Source: Shewanella sp. SNU WT4 | Lineage (GTDB): Bacteria > Pseudomonadota > Gammaproteobacteria > Enterobacterales > Shewanellaceae | Assembly: GCF_006494715.1 (NCBI RefSeq) | Contig: NZ_CP041151.1 | Location: forward strand, 2,232,001-2,296,000 | Length of the DNA stretch: 64,000 bases | Reading direction: 5' to 3' | Part shown: positions 40,140 through 51,208 of the stretch, in pieces | Layout of the letters: each line of letters begins with the position of its first letter | Numbering within the stretch: the stretch's first letter is position 1 | Made by a program: the position numbers and the translations under genes | Notes under the pieces: generated by a model | Told to the model about the DNA's origin: nothing | Databases searched by the model: none | The model's input: the letters and a program-made list of their open reading frames with translations, nothing else

Positions 40140-41918
40140 ATGCGCACTCATTATTGTGGAGACGTCAATAAGTCTCATCTTGGACAAGAAGTTACCTTAG
40201 TCGGTTGGGTTAACCGCAGCCGTGATTTGGGTGGCGTGATCTTTTTAGACCTGCGTGACCGCGAAGGCTTGGTCCAAGTTGTTTATGATCCAGATTTAGC
40301 AGAAATTTTTGAATTGGCTAGCAGTTTACGTAGCGAGTTCTGCGTACAAGTTAAAGGTCTAGTTCGTGCTCGCCCTGATTCACAAATCAAGGCCGACATG
40401 AAAACGGGTGAAATTGAGATTCTGGGTAAAGACTTAACCATTATCAATGCTTCTGCACCGCTGCCACTGAGCATGGATAACTTCCAAAACAACTCAGAAG
40501 AGCAACGCCTTAAGTATCGTTACTTAGATCTACGTCGCCCAGAAATGGCTGACCGCTTGGTTTTCCGCGCTAAAGTGACCAGCGCTGTGCGCCGCTTCTT
40601 AGATAGCAATGGCTTCTTAGATATTGAAACGCCGATTTTAACTAAGGCAACGCCAGAAGGCGCGCGCGACTATTTAGTCCCAAGCCGTACTTATAAAGGT
40701 CAGTTCTTCGCTCTGCCACAATCACCACAGTTATTTAAGCAATTACTGATGATGTCTGGCTTTGATAGATACTATCAAATCGTAAAATGCTTCCGTGATG
40801 AAGATTTACGTGCTGACCGTCAGCCAGAATTTACCCAAATCGATATCGAAACTTCATTCATGTCATCTGAGCAAGTGATGGCTAAGACTGAAGAAATGAT
40901 CCGCGGTTTATTCTTAGAGCTGATGAATGTTGATTTGGGTGAATTCCCACGCATGACTTGGCACGAAGCTATGCGTCGCTTTGGCTCTGATAAGCCTGAC
41001 TTACGTAACCCGTTAGAATTAGTGGATGTGGCTGATTTACTGCAGGGTGTTGAGTTTGCTGTATTTAAAGGCCCAGCTGAAGATCCAAAAGGTCGCGTTG
41101 CTGTTATTCGTGTTCCTAATGGCGCGAGCTTAAGCCGTAAGCAAATTGACGATTACACTAAGTTTGTTGGTATCTACGGTGCCAAAGGCTTAGCTTGGAT
41201 GAAAATCAATGATGTAAGCCTTGGCATGGAAGGCATTCAATCACCAGTACTTAAGTTCTTAACCAAAGAAATGGTTGATGGCATCATAGCTCGCACTGGT
41301 GCGACTGATGGCGATATCCTGATGTTTGGCGCTGATAAAGCTAACGTAGTGGCTGAAGCTCTGGGCGCATTGCGCTTGAAGTTAGGCGAAGACTTAAACT
41401 TACTGCAAGGTGAGTGGCGCCCAATGTGGGTGGTTGACTTCCCTATGTTTGAAGAAGCCGATGGCCGCTTATATGCCGTTCATCACCCATTCACTGCGCC
41501 AAGCGGTGTTACTGCAGAAGAATTAGCGGCCGATCCTGCTAATGCAGTATCAGATGCTTACGACATGGTACTGAACGGTTGTGAATTAGGTGGCGGTTCA
41601 GTGCGTATCCATCATCAAGACATGCAAAGCACGGTATTCCGTATTTTGGGCATTGAAGATGAAGAAGCGACTGAAAAGTTTGGTTTCTTATTAGAAGCCT
41701 TACGTTACGGTACGCCGCCGCATGCTGGTTTAGCGTTCGGTTTAGACCGTTTAATCATGTTGATGACTGGTGCTCAGTCAATCCGTGATGTGATGGCTTT
41801 CCCTAAGACTACCACTGCTGCGTGTCCGCTGACTAATGCTCCTGGTTATGCCAATCCACAACAGTTGGTTGATTTAGGTATTGGTGTGCTGCCAAAGGCC
41901 GATGCGAAAGACGCATAA
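40140..41918 (+). CDS. aspS: Aspartyl-tRNA synthetase
   Basis: 592 residues, a bacterial-type class IIb synthetase charging tRNA-Asp. The N-terminal OB fold (residues 1-105, [31 protein letters not shown]) is followed by the class II core with motif 2 [18 protein letters not shown] and motif 3 [13 protein letters not shown]. The bacterial GAD insertion domain (about residues 290-420) is present. The ATG follows AAAGGATAGAG. Upstream of yebC and ruvCAB, the common gammaproteobacterial order. Confidence 0.97.
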   Translation: MRTHYCGDVNKSHLGQEVTLVGWVNRSRDLGGVIFLDLRDREGLVQVVYDPDLAEIFELASSLRSEFCVQVKGLVRARPDSQIKADMKTGEIEILGKDLTIINASAPLPLSMDNFQNNSEEQRLKYRYLDLRRPEMADRLVFRAKVTSAVRRFLDSNGFLDIETPILTKATPEGARDYLVPSRTYKGQFFALPQSPQLFKQLLMMSGFDRYYQIVKCFRDEDLRADRQPEFTQIDIETSFMSSEQVMAKTEEMIRGLFLELMNVDLGEFPRMTWHEAMRRFGSDKPDLRNPLELVDVADLLQGVEFAVFKGPAEDPKGRVAVIRVPNGASLSRKQIDDYTKFVGIYGAKGLAWMKINDVSLGMEGIQSPVLKFLTKEMVDGIIARTGATDGDILMFGADKANVVAEALGALRLKLGEDLNLLQGEWRPMWVVDFPMFEEADGRLYAVHHPFTAPSGVTAEELAADPANAVSDAYDMVLNGCELGGGSVRIHHQDMQSTVFRILGIEDEEATEKFGFLLEALRYGTPPHAGLAFGLDRLIMLMTGAQSIRDVMAFPKTTTAACPLTNAPGYANPQQLVDLGIGVLPKADAKDA

Positions 41919-41977
41919 CTAACCCAACACCGAGGCTGATGCCTCGGTTTGTTTTTATAGGGTCTGAGGAGAACACT

Positions 41978-42724
41978 ATGGCCGGACATAGCAAGTGGGA
42001 TAACATTAAGCATCGCAAAGCGGCGCAAGATGCTAAGCGCGGTAAACTCTTTACTAAATTTATTCGAGAACTGACCGTCTCTGCCCGCGAAGGTGGTTCA
42101 GATCCCGATGCCAATCCAAGATTACGCGCCGCCATAGATAAAGCCTTATCTAATAACATGACGCGCGATACCGTTGAGCGCGCCGTTAAACGTGGCGCTG
42201 GTGAAACCGATGGCGCCGCCTTAGAAACCATAGTTTATGAAGGTTATGGCCCAGGTGGCACAGCCGTGATGGTTGAATGCATGACAGATAATCGCAATCG
42301 CACTGTCTCTGCCGTTAGAAATGCATTTTCTAAATCCGGTGGTAACTTAGGTACCGATGGCAGTGTTGCCTACCTCTTTACTAAGCTTGGCGTGATTTCA
42401 TTTGCTGCCAGTGTTGATGAAGACGCTCTGATGGACGCGGCGCTTGACGCTGGCGCTGATGATGTTGTGACTCATGACGATGGCTCGGTGGATGTCTTTA
42501 CCCAGCCAGAAAATTTTGGCGCGGTAAAAGATAGTTTAGATGCTGCAAACTTTGACGCCATCAATGCCGAAGTTACTATGGTGCCAGCAACTAAAGCTCT
42601 GCTTGATGCCGATAGCGCGCCGACATTTTTGCGATTGATAGATATCCTTGAAGATAATGATGATGTGCAAGAGGTGTATCACAACGCTGATATCAGCGAT
42701 GACGTCATGGACACGCTAGTTTAA
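41978..42724 (+). CDS. yebC: YebC/PmpR-family protein
   Basis: About 248 residues from the ATG at 41978, preceded by GAGGAG; an upstream in-frame ATG at 41939 is unlikely. Begins with the family signature [23 protein letters not shown] and contains [15 protein letters not shown]. Members bind DNA as regulators in some bacteria. More recent work on the family also links YebC proteins to translation of proline-rich stretches at the ribosome. It precedes ruvC by 8 bases, so it is probably in one operon with ruvCAB. Confidence 0.93.
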   Translation: MAGHSKWDNIKHRKAAQDAKRGKLFTKFIRELTVSAREGGSDPDANPRLRAAIDKALSNNMTRDTVERAVKRGAGETDGAALETIVYEGYGPGGTAVMVECMTDNRNRTVSAVRNAFSKSGGNLGTDGSVAYLFTKLGVISFAASVDEDALMDAALDAGADDVVTHDDGSVDVFTQPENFGAVKDSLDAANFDAINAEVTMVPATKALLDADSAPTFLRLIDILEDNDDVQEVYHNADISDDVMDTLV

Positions 42725-42732
42725 GGGAGCTT

Positions 42733-43254
42733 ATGGCCATCATATTGGGTGTTGATCCAGGTTCAAGGATCACAGGTTATGGCGTTATCAAGTGCGTCGG
42801 TCGGCAACAAATCTATTTGGGCAGCGGTTGTATCCGCACTTCATCCGATCAATTACCTTTGCGCCTAAAGCAAATTTTTGATGGTCTTACCCAAATCATT
42901 AGTCAGTTTCAGCCCGATGAATTTGCCATTGAAAAAGTCTTTATGGCAAAAAATGCCGATTCCGCGTTAAAACTAGGGCAGGCGCGTGGCGCCGCCATAG
43001 TCGCGGCCATGAATGGTGATTTACCGGTTGCTGAATATACCGCCACTCAGATAAAAAACTCGGTAGTCGGGACGGGCCGCGCCGAAAAAGCACAAGTGCA
43101 GCATATGGTGACGGCCTTATTAAAATTACCAGCGGCGCCGCAAGCCGACGCCGCAGATGCATTGGCAGTAGCCATGTGTCATTATCACACCAATCAAAGC
43201 TTGGTGGCCTTGGGCGGCCGAGCGAGTTCACGCAGCTATGGAAGATATAAATGA
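42733..43254 (+). CDS. ruvC: Holliday junction resolvase RuvC
   Basis: 173-residue endonuclease that cleaves Holliday junctions symmetrically, with RuvAB. Active-site acids are visible: Asp7 in [14 protein letters not shown], Glu in [11 protein letters not shown] (about residue 67) and the Asp pair in [15 protein letters not shown] near residues 138-141. It overlaps ruvA by four bases (ATGA at 43251), indicating coupled translation. Confidence 0.96.
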   Translation: MAIILGVDPGSRITGYGVIKCVGRQQIYLGSGCIRTSSDQLPLRLKQIFDGLTQIISQFQPDEFAIEKVFMAKNADSALKLGQARGAAIVAAMNGDLPVAEYTATQIKNSVVGTGRAEKAQVQHMVTALLKLPAAPQADAADALAVAMCHYHTNQSLVALGGRASSRSYGRYK

Positions 43255-43868
43255 TAGGTCGACTGCAAGGAGTCTTGTTAGAAAAACAAGCACCAGATGT
43301 ATTAATTGACGTGAACGGCGTAGGTTACGAAGTTCAAATGCCGCTTAGCTGTTTTTATGAGTTACCTGAGCTGCAACAATCTGTGGCCATTTATACCCAC
43401 TTTGTCGTGCGCGAAGATGCGCAGTTGCTTTATGGCTTTATTAATAAGCAAGAGCGCGCCTTATTTCGTTTGTTGATTAAAACCAACGGTGTTGGCCCGA
43501 AATTAGCGTTAACCATTTTATCTGGTATGACGGCCAGTGAATTTGTGCAAAGTGTTGAGCGCGATGATGTTGCCACCTTAGTGAAGTTACCTGGGGTTGG
43601 TAAGAAAACTGCCGAGCGTTTACTGGTTGAAATGCGCGACAAGCTTAAATCGTTAATGGCTGCATCCACGGGCAACGAAAAAGAGTTTGTGTTGCAGTCT
43701 AACTTTAAGCCTGTACCGCAAGCTAACAGCGCTGAAGAAGATGCCATTGCCGCGTTATTGTCACTTGGCTATAAGCCAGCGCAGGCAAGCCGAGTGGTGA
43801 GTCAAGTCATGACGGTTGACATGGACAGTGAAACCCTGATTAAAGCCGCCCTTAAGGCCATGTTATAA
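43251..43868 (+). CDS. ruvA: Holliday junction branch migration protein RuvA
   Basis: 205 residues. It tetramerises on four-way junctions and loads RuvB. The N-terminal OB fold (residues 1-63, [28 protein letters not shown]), the double helix-hairpin-helix ([13 protein letters not shown] and [19 protein letters not shown]) and a C-terminal RuvB-binding domain ([19 protein letters not shown]) are all present. Between ruvC (overlap) and ruvB (8-base gap). Confidence 0.96.
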   Translation: MIGRLQGVLLEKQAPDVLIDVNGVGYEVQMPLSCFYELPELQQSVAIYTHFVVREDAQLLYGFINKQERALFRLLIKTNGVGPKLALTILSGMTASEFVQSVERDDVATLVKLPGVGKKTAERLLVEMRDKLKSLMAASTGNEKEFVLQSNFKPVPQANSAEEDAIAALLSLGYKPAQASRVVSQVMTVDMDSETLIKAALKAML

Positions 43869-43876
43869 GGTTTGAT

Positions 43877-44887
43877 ATGATAGAAGCCGATCGCCTCATT
43901 TATCCTGCAGCGCAAGGACAACAAGAGGAAGTAATTGACCGCGCTATGCGGCCTAAACTATTGAGTGAATACACAGGCCAAAATGAGGCCCGTGGTCAAT
44001 TAGCCGTGTTTATTCAAGCAGCTAAAAATCGTGGCGAAGCCTTAGATCACATGTTGATCTACGGCCCACCAGGTTTAGGCAAAACCACCATGGCGATGAT
44101 AGTTGCCAATGAAATGGGCGTGAATATTAAATCCACTTCTGGGCCTGTGCTGGAAAAAGCAGGCGATCTCGCGGCATTACTCACTAACCTTGAAGAAGGC
44201 GATGTGCTGTTTATCGATGAAATTCATCGATTAAGCCCAGTGGTTGAAGAAATCTTATATCCAGCCATGGAAGATTATCAGCTCGATATTATGATAGGTG
44301 AGGGCCCAGCGGCCCGTTCTATCAAGCTGGATTTACCGCCTTTTACCTTAATTGGCGCGACCACGCGCGCAGGCTCATTAACTTCGCCGCTGCGTGCCCG
44401 CTTTGGTATTCCACTGCGGCTTGAGTTTTACAATGTTGATGACTTAGCCACTATTGTGAGTCGCAGCGCGCGGGTAATGGGCGTTGAAATGGATACCGAT
44501 GGCGCTAAAGAGCTCGCCAAACGTGCCCGCGGTACGCCGCGAATTGCCAACCGCTTATTAAGACGCGTGCGCGATTACGCCGAAGTTCAGCATGATGGTG
44601 TGATTAATGCCTATGTGGCTGAACAAGCGCTTAACTTACTCGATGTTGATGCTGAAGGCTTTGATTTTATGGATAGAAAATTACTGCTAGCCATAATCGA
44701 TAAGTTTGGCGGTGGCCCAGTAGGGCTTGATAACCTCGCCGCTGCCATTGGTGAAGAGCGCGAGACCATTGAAGATGTACTCGAGCCTTTCTTAATCCAA
44801 CAAGGCTTTGTGCAGCGCACCCCAAGAGGGCGTATAGCGAGCGATCGCGCTTACATGCATTTTGGCTTAACGCGTCCGCAAGCATAA
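43877..44887 (+). CDS. ruvB: Holliday junction branch migration helicase RuvB
   Basis: 336-residue AAA+ motor. Walker [10 protein letters not shown] near residue 63, Walker [10 protein letters not shown], sensor 1 GATTRAG and the arginine-finger region [12 protein letters not shown] are visible. The C-terminal winged helix (about 270-336) ends with [16 protein letters not shown]. Last gene of the aspS-yebC-ruvCAB run; no strong terminator was noted after it. Confidence 0.97.
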   Translation: MIEADRLIYPAAQGQQEEVIDRAMRPKLLSEYTGQNEARGQLAVFIQAAKNRGEALDHMLIYGPPGLGKTTMAMIVANEMGVNIKSTSGPVLEKAGDLAALLTNLEEGDVLFIDEIHRLSPVVEEILYPAMEDYQLDIMIGEGPAARSIKLDLPPFTLIGATTRAGSLTSPLRARFGIPLRLEFYNVDDLATIVSRSARVMGVEMDTDGAKELAKRARGTPRIANRLLRRVRDYAEVQHDGVINAYVAEQALNLLDVDAEGFDFMDRKLLLAIIDKFGGGPVGLDNLAAAIGEERETIEDVLEPFLIQQGFVQRTPRGRIASDRAYMHFGLTRPQA

Positions 44888-45096
44888 ATTCAGTCTAGTC
44901 AATATCATGGATAACTAATTTAACTAAACCGGTGCTAAAGGTTTCATTTCATAATGAATAATCTATCACTGGTTTTTTTGAAGATTGGCTAACAATGAGC
45001 CGCATTTATCATAAATCCACTGTTAATAGCTGAGTTTATTAATGTTTTCAGTTAGCATTGCTCGTCGTTTCATTACCATTACATCAGGAACGTAAT

Positions 45097-46290
45097 ATGA
45101 TTTTTACTGAGGTTAGTTTAGCTCCCGCCGATCCTATTTTAGGACTTACCGATATTTTTAAAGCCGATGCACGCGCTGCCAAGGTAAATTTAGGTGTTGG
45201 TATTTATAAAGATGAAGCGGGTAACACGCCTGTGCTTGCCAGTGTGAAACGCGCCGAAGAGCGTTTGTTATCACAAGAAACCAGCAAAAATTATCTCGGT
45301 ATTGAAGGTGTACACGCTTATAACTCAGGCGTATTAGGCTTATTATTTGGTAAAAATAATCCGTTAATTAGCTCTGGCCGCGCATTAGCGGCGCAGGCGC
45401 CAGGTGGCACTGGGGCATTAAGAATCGCGGCTGAGTTTTTACTGCGTAATACCCAAAGTCGCACTATTTGGGTATCTAATCCAACCTGGGCAAATCATAA
45501 GAATATTTTCGAGACCGCAGGACTGGTAGTCAAAGAATACGCTTACTACTGCGCAGAAACTCATTCAATGGATTTTGATGCTTTAATCGCATCACTTAGC
45601 AAAGCTTCGGCTGGCGATCTCGTATTACTACACGGCTGCTGTCATAACCCAACGGGTATTGACCCAACGCCAGCACAGTGGCAACAAATTGGCGAATTGT
45701 GCGCGGCACGCGAGTTAGTCCCCTTATTTGATTTTGCCTATCAAGGCTTTGGTGCAGGTATTGAAGAAGATGCAGCGGGACTGCGCGCCGTGGCGGCACT
45801 TGTACCTGAGCTTGTGGTAGCGAGCTCATTTTCTAAAAACTTTGGCTTGTATAACGAGCGCGTTGGCGCTGTGACCGTTGTTGCAGAAGATGCTGATACT
45901 GCCACTCGTTCATTTAGTCAAATTAAGCGCACTATTCGCGCGTTATATTCTAACCCGCCAGCCCATGGCGGCTTGATTGTCAGCACCATCTTAGGGGATG
46001 ACGAACTGACCGCGCAGTGGCAGCAAGAACTGACCGAAATGCGTGAACGCATTGCTAGCATGCGCACCTTGTTTGTCGATAGCTTACAAGCCTTAGGTGT
46101 TAACCAAGATTTCAGCTTTATTCGTGGCCAAAATGGCATGTTTAGTTTTTCAGGCTTAACGCCAGCGCAGGTTACGCGCTTACGCGATGAGTTTGGCGTA
46201 TATATCGTGGGCTCTGGACGCATCAGTGTGGCAGGTATGACTAAAACCAACATGCCTGTGATATGTGCTGCTATTGCTAAGGTACTATAA
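45097..46290 (+). CDS. aspC: Aspartate/aromatic amino acid aminotransferase
   Basis: About 397 residues from the ATG at 45097, preceded by CAGGAAC; the longer frame from 45058 is unlikely. PLP-dependent fold-type I aminotransferase of the AspC/TyrB group, moving amino groups between aspartate or aromatic amino acids and 2-oxoglutarate. The PLP-binding Lys is in [29 protein letters not shown] and [11 protein letters not shown] match E. coli AspC closely. It starts [19 protein letters not shown], again near AspC ([16 protein letters not shown]). Whether it prefers aspartate or aromatic substrates is not certain. Confidence 0.9.
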   Translation: MIFTEVSLAPADPILGLTDIFKADARAAKVNLGVGIYKDEAGNTPVLASVKRAEERLLSQETSKNYLGIEGVHAYNSGVLGLLFGKNNPLISSGRALAAQAPGGTGALRIAAEFLLRNTQSRTIWVSNPTWANHKNIFETAGLVVKEYAYYCAETHSMDFDALIASLSKASAGDLVLLHGCCHNPTGIDPTPAQWQQIGELCAARELVPLFDFAYQGFGAGIEEDAAGLRAVAALVPELVVASSFSKNFGLYNERVGAVTVVAEDADTATRSFSQIKRTIRALYSNPPAHGGLIVSTILGDDELTAQWQQELTEMRERIASMRTLFVDSLQALGVNQDFSFIRGQNGMFSFSGLTPAQVTRLRDEFGVYIVGSGRISVAGMTKTNMPVICAAIAKVL

Positions 46291-46345
46291 GTGCATGACC
46301 GTGGCTAATTGATACCAGCCTAGCTTGCGCTTAAATTGCACCAAT

Positions 46346-46373
46346 AAAAAACGAGCCTGATGGCTCGTTTTTT
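46346..46373. terminator. Bidirectional intrinsic terminator
   Basis: The 12-bp stem AAAAAACGAGCC/GGCTCGTTTTTT with a TGAT loop lies between the convergent aspC and YvcK-like genes. Confidence 0.88.
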
Positions 46374-46402
46374 ATTTGTTTATCAGGAACTTAATCGTGA
46401 GC

Positions 46403-47317
46403 TTAAGCGGCTTTACTTGCTTGTCCTACCATCAATGAAAGTATTCGATTGAGGCACAACTGCAAGGCTTGTCTATCATGGCGCCCTGGTTGATTAGGGC
46501 TTTCTAACGACATTTGCACCAGTTTATTGTCTACATACTCACTGCCATGACGCAGGTAATAATCGATGCGGCCTTGACCAATAAAGCGCTCGCAATAGTT
46601 GATTTTATCTTGAAAGCTTAATTGATTGGCACTCGATTGCTCATGGCAAATATTATCCACGAATACGATTTTTGCTTTGGTGTTAGTAAGCGCCGCAGCA
46701 ATGCTCGGGACTAGCAGCGGCGGCATTATGCTGGTGAAAAAACTGCCAGGGCCTAATATCACTAAATCGGCATGATTAATGGCCATCACGGCTTCGCAAG
46801 TCGCACTTACTTGCGGCTCTAATAATAAATGCGCCGGCGGGGTTGGCATATTATCAATGTTAAGCTCGCCAAAGACACTCTGCTGCTCGTCGTTAAGCGC
46901 AAGCAAATGGGTAGGTTGCTCTGACATTGGAATAAGCTTAGGGCCAATATTAAGCATATGACGAATGAGGTTAACGGCTTCAAGCGGCCTAATGCAGAGT
47001 TGATCTAAGGCATGCAGCATTAAATTACCGAGATTATGGCCGGTTAACTCATCATCCCCCTTAAAGCGGTACTCAAACAACAATGAGCCCACTGACGGTT
47101 GATTGGCCAGTTGCGATAAGCAATTACGCAAATCCCCCCAAGCGATGCAATGGTGATTTTGCCTCAGTCTGCCCGTTGAGCCGCCATTGTCTGTCGTGGC
47201 GACTATGCCAGTTAATTGTTCATTTAGATAAGACATGCTTGCCAATACTCGGCCTAATCCATGGCCACCACCGATAGCGACCACAGCAGGTGTGGAGCTA
47301 GTTACCGCAATTGACAT
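46403..47317 (-). CDS. YvcK/CofD-like family protein
   Basis: About 304 residues from the ATG at 47317, which has GGAGGAA six bases upstream; a longer frame to 47389 is unlikely. Signatures VVAIGGGHGLGRVLASM and VATTDNGGSTGRLR near the N terminus and GPGSFFTSIMPPLLVP near residue 195 define the YvcK/CofD-like nucleotide-sugar-binding family. The Bacillus protein binds UDP-sugars and is needed for growth on gluconeogenic carbon and for cell shape. The role here is expected to be similar but is not shown. Confidence 0.88.
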   Translation of the reverse strand: MSIAVTSSTPAVVAIGGGHGLGRVLASMSYLNEQLTGIVATTDNGGSTGRLRQNHHCIAWGDLRNCLSQLANQPSVGSLLFEYRFKGDDELTGHNLGNLMLHALDQLCIRPLEAVNLIRHMLNIGPKLIPMSEQPTHLLALNDEQQSVFGELNIDNMPTPPAHLLLEPQVSATCEAVMAINHADLVILGPGSFFTSIMPPLLVPSIAAALTNTKAKIVFVDNICHEQSSANQLSFQDKINYCERFIGQGRIDYYLRHGSEYVDNKLVQMSLESPNQPGRHDRQALQLCLNRILSLMVGQASKAA

Positions 47318-47484
47318 CAGGAGTTCCTCCGTGAGATCCCATAAAAATTGAAACAAAATATTTAGCCATTTTAACTCAATAATTGGCATAAAGCGGCTTA
47401 AATTGGTGAATTAAGATAAATACTTTATAATGCGCGAGATTTTAAACTGTCGATGCGACAATAAAGATGATAAAAGGTAAGTGA

Positions 47485-48306
47485 TTGAATAAAAGTATAT
47501 TTACAACAACTCTGCTGGCGATTAGTGTGGCTATCGTCATGATTCATGGCATGCGTACCTGGTTGATCCCCGCAAAAAAAACTGAGATTGTTCAAGAAAT
47601 TCAAGCGCCTGTTGCCGTTAAAGGCAATGAGGTCGAAGCGGCCACCATTCCCGATTTCGCCAGTATTTTAGATGTAAAAGCTAAGAAAAAAGCTTTCTTT
47701 GACTATTTACGTCCGGCCATAGTGCAGCAGAATGCTGTTATCAGCCAAGACAGACAAGCTGTTCTTGAACTGAAGCAGCAACTTGATGAGGGCAATGCGC
47801 TCAATGAAACCTCCACTGAGTTATTAAATGAGATAGCAGCTAAATATCGCTTCACATTCCAAGAGTACACTGAGGTCAGTGTGCAGAAGTTATTGCGCCG
47901 CGTTGATGTGATCCCTGAAAATATGGTGCTCATTCAAGCCGCCAATGAATCGGGTTGGGGTAACAGCCGTTTTGCCCGTGAAGGTTTTAACTTCTTTGGC
48001 CAATGGTGTTTTAGTGCTGGCTGCGGTTTAGTGCCAAAATCACGCACCCCTGGGCTTAATCATGAAGTTGCCAAATTTAGTTCAATGGATGCGTCAGTCA
48101 CTTCTTATATGAGAAACCTCAATACCAATGCTGCGTATCATACCTTTAGAACATTGCGGGAAAATATCCGTCTTAAAGGTGAGCAGCCAAAGGCGAGCGA
48201 CTTAGTTTATGGTTTGATGAATTATTCTGAGCGCAAAGGTGACTATATTGATGAGCTTTTACTCATGCTGGAACATAACCAGTCGTTGTTAGTGAATGTA
48301 GGATAA
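47485..48306 (+). CDS. Bax-like peptidoglycan glucosaminidase-family protein
   Basis: 273 residues with an N-terminal signal anchor (residues 5-25), so periplasmic and membrane-attached. The glucosaminidase-type domain shows VLIQAANESGWGNSRFAREGFNFFGQWCFSAGCGLVP, with the presumed catalytic Glu in NES, matching E. coli Bax (274 residues) closely. Expected to cleave or bind peptidoglycan; activity in E. coli Bax is not well established. TTG start with a weak AAAGG upstream. The next gene starts 2 bases after the stop. Confidence 0.82.
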   Translation: MNKSIFTTTLLAISVAIVMIHGMRTWLIPAKKTEIVQEIQAPVAVKGNEVEAATIPDFASILDVKAKKKAFFDYLRPAIVQQNAVISQDRQAVLELKQQLDEGNALNETSTELLNEIAAKYRFTFQEYTEVSVQKLLRRVDVIPENMVLIQAANESGWGNSRFAREGFNFFGQWCFSAGCGLVPKSRTPGLNHEVAKFSSMDASVTSYMRNLNTNAAYHTFRTLRENIRLKGEQPKASDLVYGLMNYSERKGDYIDELLLMLEHNQSLLVNVG

Positions 48307-48308
48307 TC

Positions 48309-48938
48309 ATGAAATACCCAAAAGGATGTGCCAGCTTGTGCGGGATGTTAACTTTATTAAGCCTCAGCGCTAATGCGGCTGAGGTGTCATTAAGTTACGA
48401 AGATTTTTTCTCTCGTATCAAACAAGCTAATAAAGCGGATTTACAATTAGTTGAATTAACCTTTAGCGTGCCAAAAACAGAGACTTGCGTCTTAACCTCG
48501 GCGGCACTCGTAACGCCAACTGAGCAATTCCCAGTGACTTTTACTGGCGATCAACGCCTGTATTTGCCGTTTGATCCTAGGTTAAAGCAAGACAGAGCCG
48601 TACTCACTTTGCAGTTAGCAGGAGATGCGGCCGCTTGCGGTATTGCAGTGCAAACCCGCGAGAAATCAGTCAGCAAAGAGTATAGCCAAGCGCGTTTGAC
48701 ACAGGTTTATGCCGAAATGGATAGCCTACAAGCTCAGCTAAAAGGCTTTCCTATGAGCTGGTTTCATGACCCCATTAACGGTATACAGTTTAGCTTTGAT
48801 GGCGGTGCGCAGGCCATATTAAATGGCCGCAATTTAGGGGAAGCGCAGCAGTGGCGCTTTTCTAAGGCGCAGCTTGATGACGCGCAGTCACTCAGTTTTT
48901 CTATTGCACCTAGCGTAGTAAGCCCCTGGGTTAACTAG
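48309..48938 (+). CDS. Exported protein, probable DUF2987 family
   Basis: 209 residues with a Sec signal peptide (cleavage after ANA near residue 23) and two Cys that could pair (near residues 58 and 112). It has SLSYEDFFSRIKQANK near the mature N terminus, which I recall from the DUF2987 family of Shewanella and Vibrio. Starts 2 bases after the Bax-like gene, so the two are co-transcribed and both act outside the inner membrane. Function unknown. Confidence 0.72.
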   Translation: MKYPKGCASLCGMLTLLSLSANAAEVSLSYEDFFSRIKQANKADLQLVELTFSVPKTETCVLTSAALVTPTEQFPVTFTGDQRLYLPFDPRLKQDRAVLTLQLAGDAAACGIAVQTREKSVSKEYSQARLTQVYAEMDSLQAQLKGFPMSWFHDPINGIQFSFDGGAQAILNGRNLGEAQQWRFSKAQLDDAQSLSFSIAPSVVSPWVN

Positions 48939-49015
48939 TTCAACTGACTCAACTAACTTAAGCAAGCGTATTTACTTCATAACATTTGCAGTGCAATAGT
49001 CAGTTGTAAGAAACA

Positions 49016-49044
49016 AAAAAGGTCAGCAAATGCTGACCTTTTTA
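49016..49044. terminator. Bidirectional intrinsic terminator
   Basis: An AAAAAGGTCAGCA arm paired with TGCTGACCTTTTT over a very short loop, between the convergent DUF2987-type gene and ttcA. Confidence 0.85.
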
Positions 49045-49097
49045 TTGCTTAGAATTAAGCTAACATCATAAAATTAATGTGCAAACACACGTTAATG

Positions 49098-50054
49098 TTA
49101 TGGCGTAAATACGCTAACTACATCAATCAGTTGCTCATTTTGACGCTGGCGCAGGCTGGCCGCATCTAAATCAATATGGCCTGAATTGCTAATGTCCATA
49201 AAATCAAACGCAGGTAAATCGGCTTCTGCGACTTCGCCTGAAAGCTTAGCATTTGGATCACGAGTTAAACTCAGAAAATCAAACTGATTGCGATCAACAC
49301 CTTGCGATGGCGCCGTGTTTTGCATTGCGGTAAATATGGTTTCAATACGTCCAGGGAACTGCTTATCCCACGATTTAAGCATATCTTTTACCGCTTGGCG
49401 CTTGAGGTTCTCTTGCGAGCCACACAAGTTACACGGAATGATAGGGAACTGCTTTAACTGAGCATATTCAGCGATGTCTTTTTCACGGCAATAGGCTAAT
49501 GGTCGAATCACCATGTTTGCGCCATCGTCAGACAATAACTTAGGCGGCATGGCTTTCATTTTGCCACCAAAAAACATGTTCAAAAATAACGTTTCTATGA
49601 TGTCATCTCTGTGATGACCTAAGGCTATCTTAGTGGCGCCTATGCGCTGCGCAAAACCATATAAGGTACCGCGACGCAAACGTGAACATAGGGCGCAGGT
49701 AGTTTTACCTTCTGGCACCTTGTCTTTAACGATTGAGTAGGTATCTTTTTCAAGGATATGATAAGTCACGCCTAAGGTATCAAGATAGGCTGGTAAAATA
49801 TCTTCAGGGAAGCCTGGTTGCTTCTGGTCAAGGTTAACAGCAACCACTTCAAAATTGATAGGTGCTCTGGCTTGGAGATTTAATAAAATATCCAGCATGG
49901 CATAACTGTCCTTGCCGCCAGAGAGGCAACACATCACACGATCGCCTTCTTCAATCATATTGTAATCGGCGATAGCAGAACCGACTTCACGACGAAGACG
50001 CTTCTGTAATTTGTTTAAACGAGTGATTTGCTTCTTGATTAATTCTTCTGACAT
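49098..50054 (-). CDS. ttcA: tRNA 2-thiocytidine synthetase TtcA
   Basis: 318 residues. Iron-sulfur-dependent enzyme forming 2-thiocytidine at position 32 of some tRNAs. The PP-loop SGGKDSY near residue 45 binds ATP; the two Cys pairs CALCSRL and CNLCGSQ (about residues 120-125 and 210-215) bind the cluster. The start agrees with the known protein. It is directly preceded by the T run of a terminator hairpin, and I see no Shine-Dalgarno sequence. Confidence 0.95.
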   Translation of the reverse strand: MSEELIKKQITRLNKLQKRLRREVGSAIADYNMIEEGDRVMCCLSGGKDSYAMLDILLNLQARAPINFEVVAVNLDQKQPGFPEDILPAYLDTLGVTYHILEKDTYSIVKDKVPEGKTTCALCSRLRRGTLYGFAQRIGATKIALGHHRDDIIETLFLNMFFGGKMKAMPPKLLSDDGANMVIRPLAYCREKDIAEYAQLKQFPIIPCNLCGSQENLKRQAVKDMLKSWDKQFPGRIETIFTAMQNTAPSQGVDRNQFDFLSLTRDPNAKLSGEVAEADLPAFDFMDISNSGHIDLDAASLRQRQNEQLIDVVSVFTP

Positions 50055-50088
50055 AAAAAAAGCGCCCGACAGCTAAGTTACAGGGCGC
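50055..50088 (-). terminator. Intrinsic terminator/attenuator directly before ttcA
   Basis: On the minus strand GCGCCC and GGGCGC pair around a 15-base loop and are followed by seven T, ending exactly at the ttcA ATG. It terminates uspE transcripts or attenuates read-through into ttcA. Confidence 0.75.
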
Positions 50089-50137
50089 GTATTATGCTTT
50101 TTTTTACCAGCAGGGTAAAGCGCTACTAACAGTGCGT

Positions 50138-51073
50138 TTAATTTGGTTGCAGTGGCGAGTGATAACCTTGTGGTTTTACCGCTAATAAGTCGCAGTTTAA
50201 TGAGTCGATGACATGCTCAGCGGTATTACCAATTAAGGCAGCAAATAAACTGGTGCGACCTATAGTGCCTAAAATCACTAATTCAGCATCTAAGGTTTGC
50301 GCCACATGGGGAATGACATCCTCAGGCAAGCCTTCTTCTACATGGCAATTAGCCAAGGCAATTCCATAATGATGGGCTAAATGTTCCACCCGCGATTGAT
50401 GCTGAGTTTTCACTGAATCATTAAAGGTTTTGGCATCAAAATCAGGTAATTCAATGGCAAGATTAATGGGCGTACCAGGGTAGGCGTTGACTAAATGCAC
50501 CTGGGCATCAAATTGGCGCGCTAATAATAAGCCTTGCTCGATAATTTTATGGTTAAAACTGTCAGTATCGTTTTCTTCGGTATGACTGATATTGACCGCA
50601 CACAGGATTTTACCTTGGGTAATCCACGCATGCTCTTTCACCATCAGCACTGGCATAGGCGCTTTGCGCATTAAGTGCCAGTCGGTGGGGGTGAAGATGA
50701 CAGATTTTAATTTATCGTGGGCATGGGTGGCCTTGATAATTAAGTCAAACTCATTGGCAATAGCAAAGTTAATGATGCTTTCAAACGGACGGTTATGCCA
50801 CACCACTTCAGAGGCGATATCAATCCCTTGTGCGCGAAATGGGCTGAGCAGGTCATCAAGCCATGCAATGCGCTGATTAATCACGCCTTTACGCATAGCT
50901 TCACGCTCAACATTGGATAATATCGAGGTCATCTCATAGGACAAGTCAAAGATGGACAAAAACACGGTAATTGACGCGTGATTACGCTGTGCTAAAGCCA
51001 CGGCCCTATCAAGCGCTGCTTGCGCATCTTTAGTGGGGTCGATGACAACTAAAAGCTTATGATAATCCCTCAT
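50138..51073 (-). CDS. uspE: Universal stress protein UspE
   Basis: 311 residues with two tandem Usp domains (about 5-145 and 155-305), the UspE arrangement. The second domain ends with VILGTIGRTSLFAALIGNTAEHVI, a G-x2-G-x9-G-(S/T)-like ATP-binding element in altered form. E. coli uspE also lies next to fnr, and the same order is found here (etrA upstream). Cytoplasmic stress-resistance and motility factor in E. coli; role here by homology. Confidence 0.93.
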   Translation of the reverse strand: MRDYHKLLVVIDPTKDAQAALDRAVALAQRNHASITVFLSIFDLSYEMTSILSNVEREAMRKGVINQRIAWLDDLLSPFRAQGIDIASEVVWHNRPFESIINFAIANEFDLIIKATHAHDKLKSVIFTPTDWHLMRKAPMPVLMVKEHAWITQGKILCAVNISHTEENDTDSFNHKIIEQGLLLARQFDAQVHLVNAYPGTPINLAIELPDFDAKTFNDSVKTQHQSRVEHLAHHYGIALANCHVEEGLPEDVIPHVAQTLDAELVILGTIGRTSLFAALIGNTAEHVIDSLNCDLLAVKPQGYHSPLQPN

Positions 51074-51208
51074 AACATTTCCTTATAGGTTAGCATTAAC
51101 CTCATCTAGGTGAGCCGCACCACGCATATCACCTAACCATTAACGAAACTAATCACTTATTTTTTATGAAAAAGTTCATGAAAGCATTCATGCAACAAAT
51201 CCAAATAA

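Noticed and set aside
41939..41977. Longer N terminus for YebC starting at 41939
   Set aside because: The conserved family start MAGHSKW is at 41978 with a good ribosome site; the added codons overlap the end of the aspS intergenic hairpin region.
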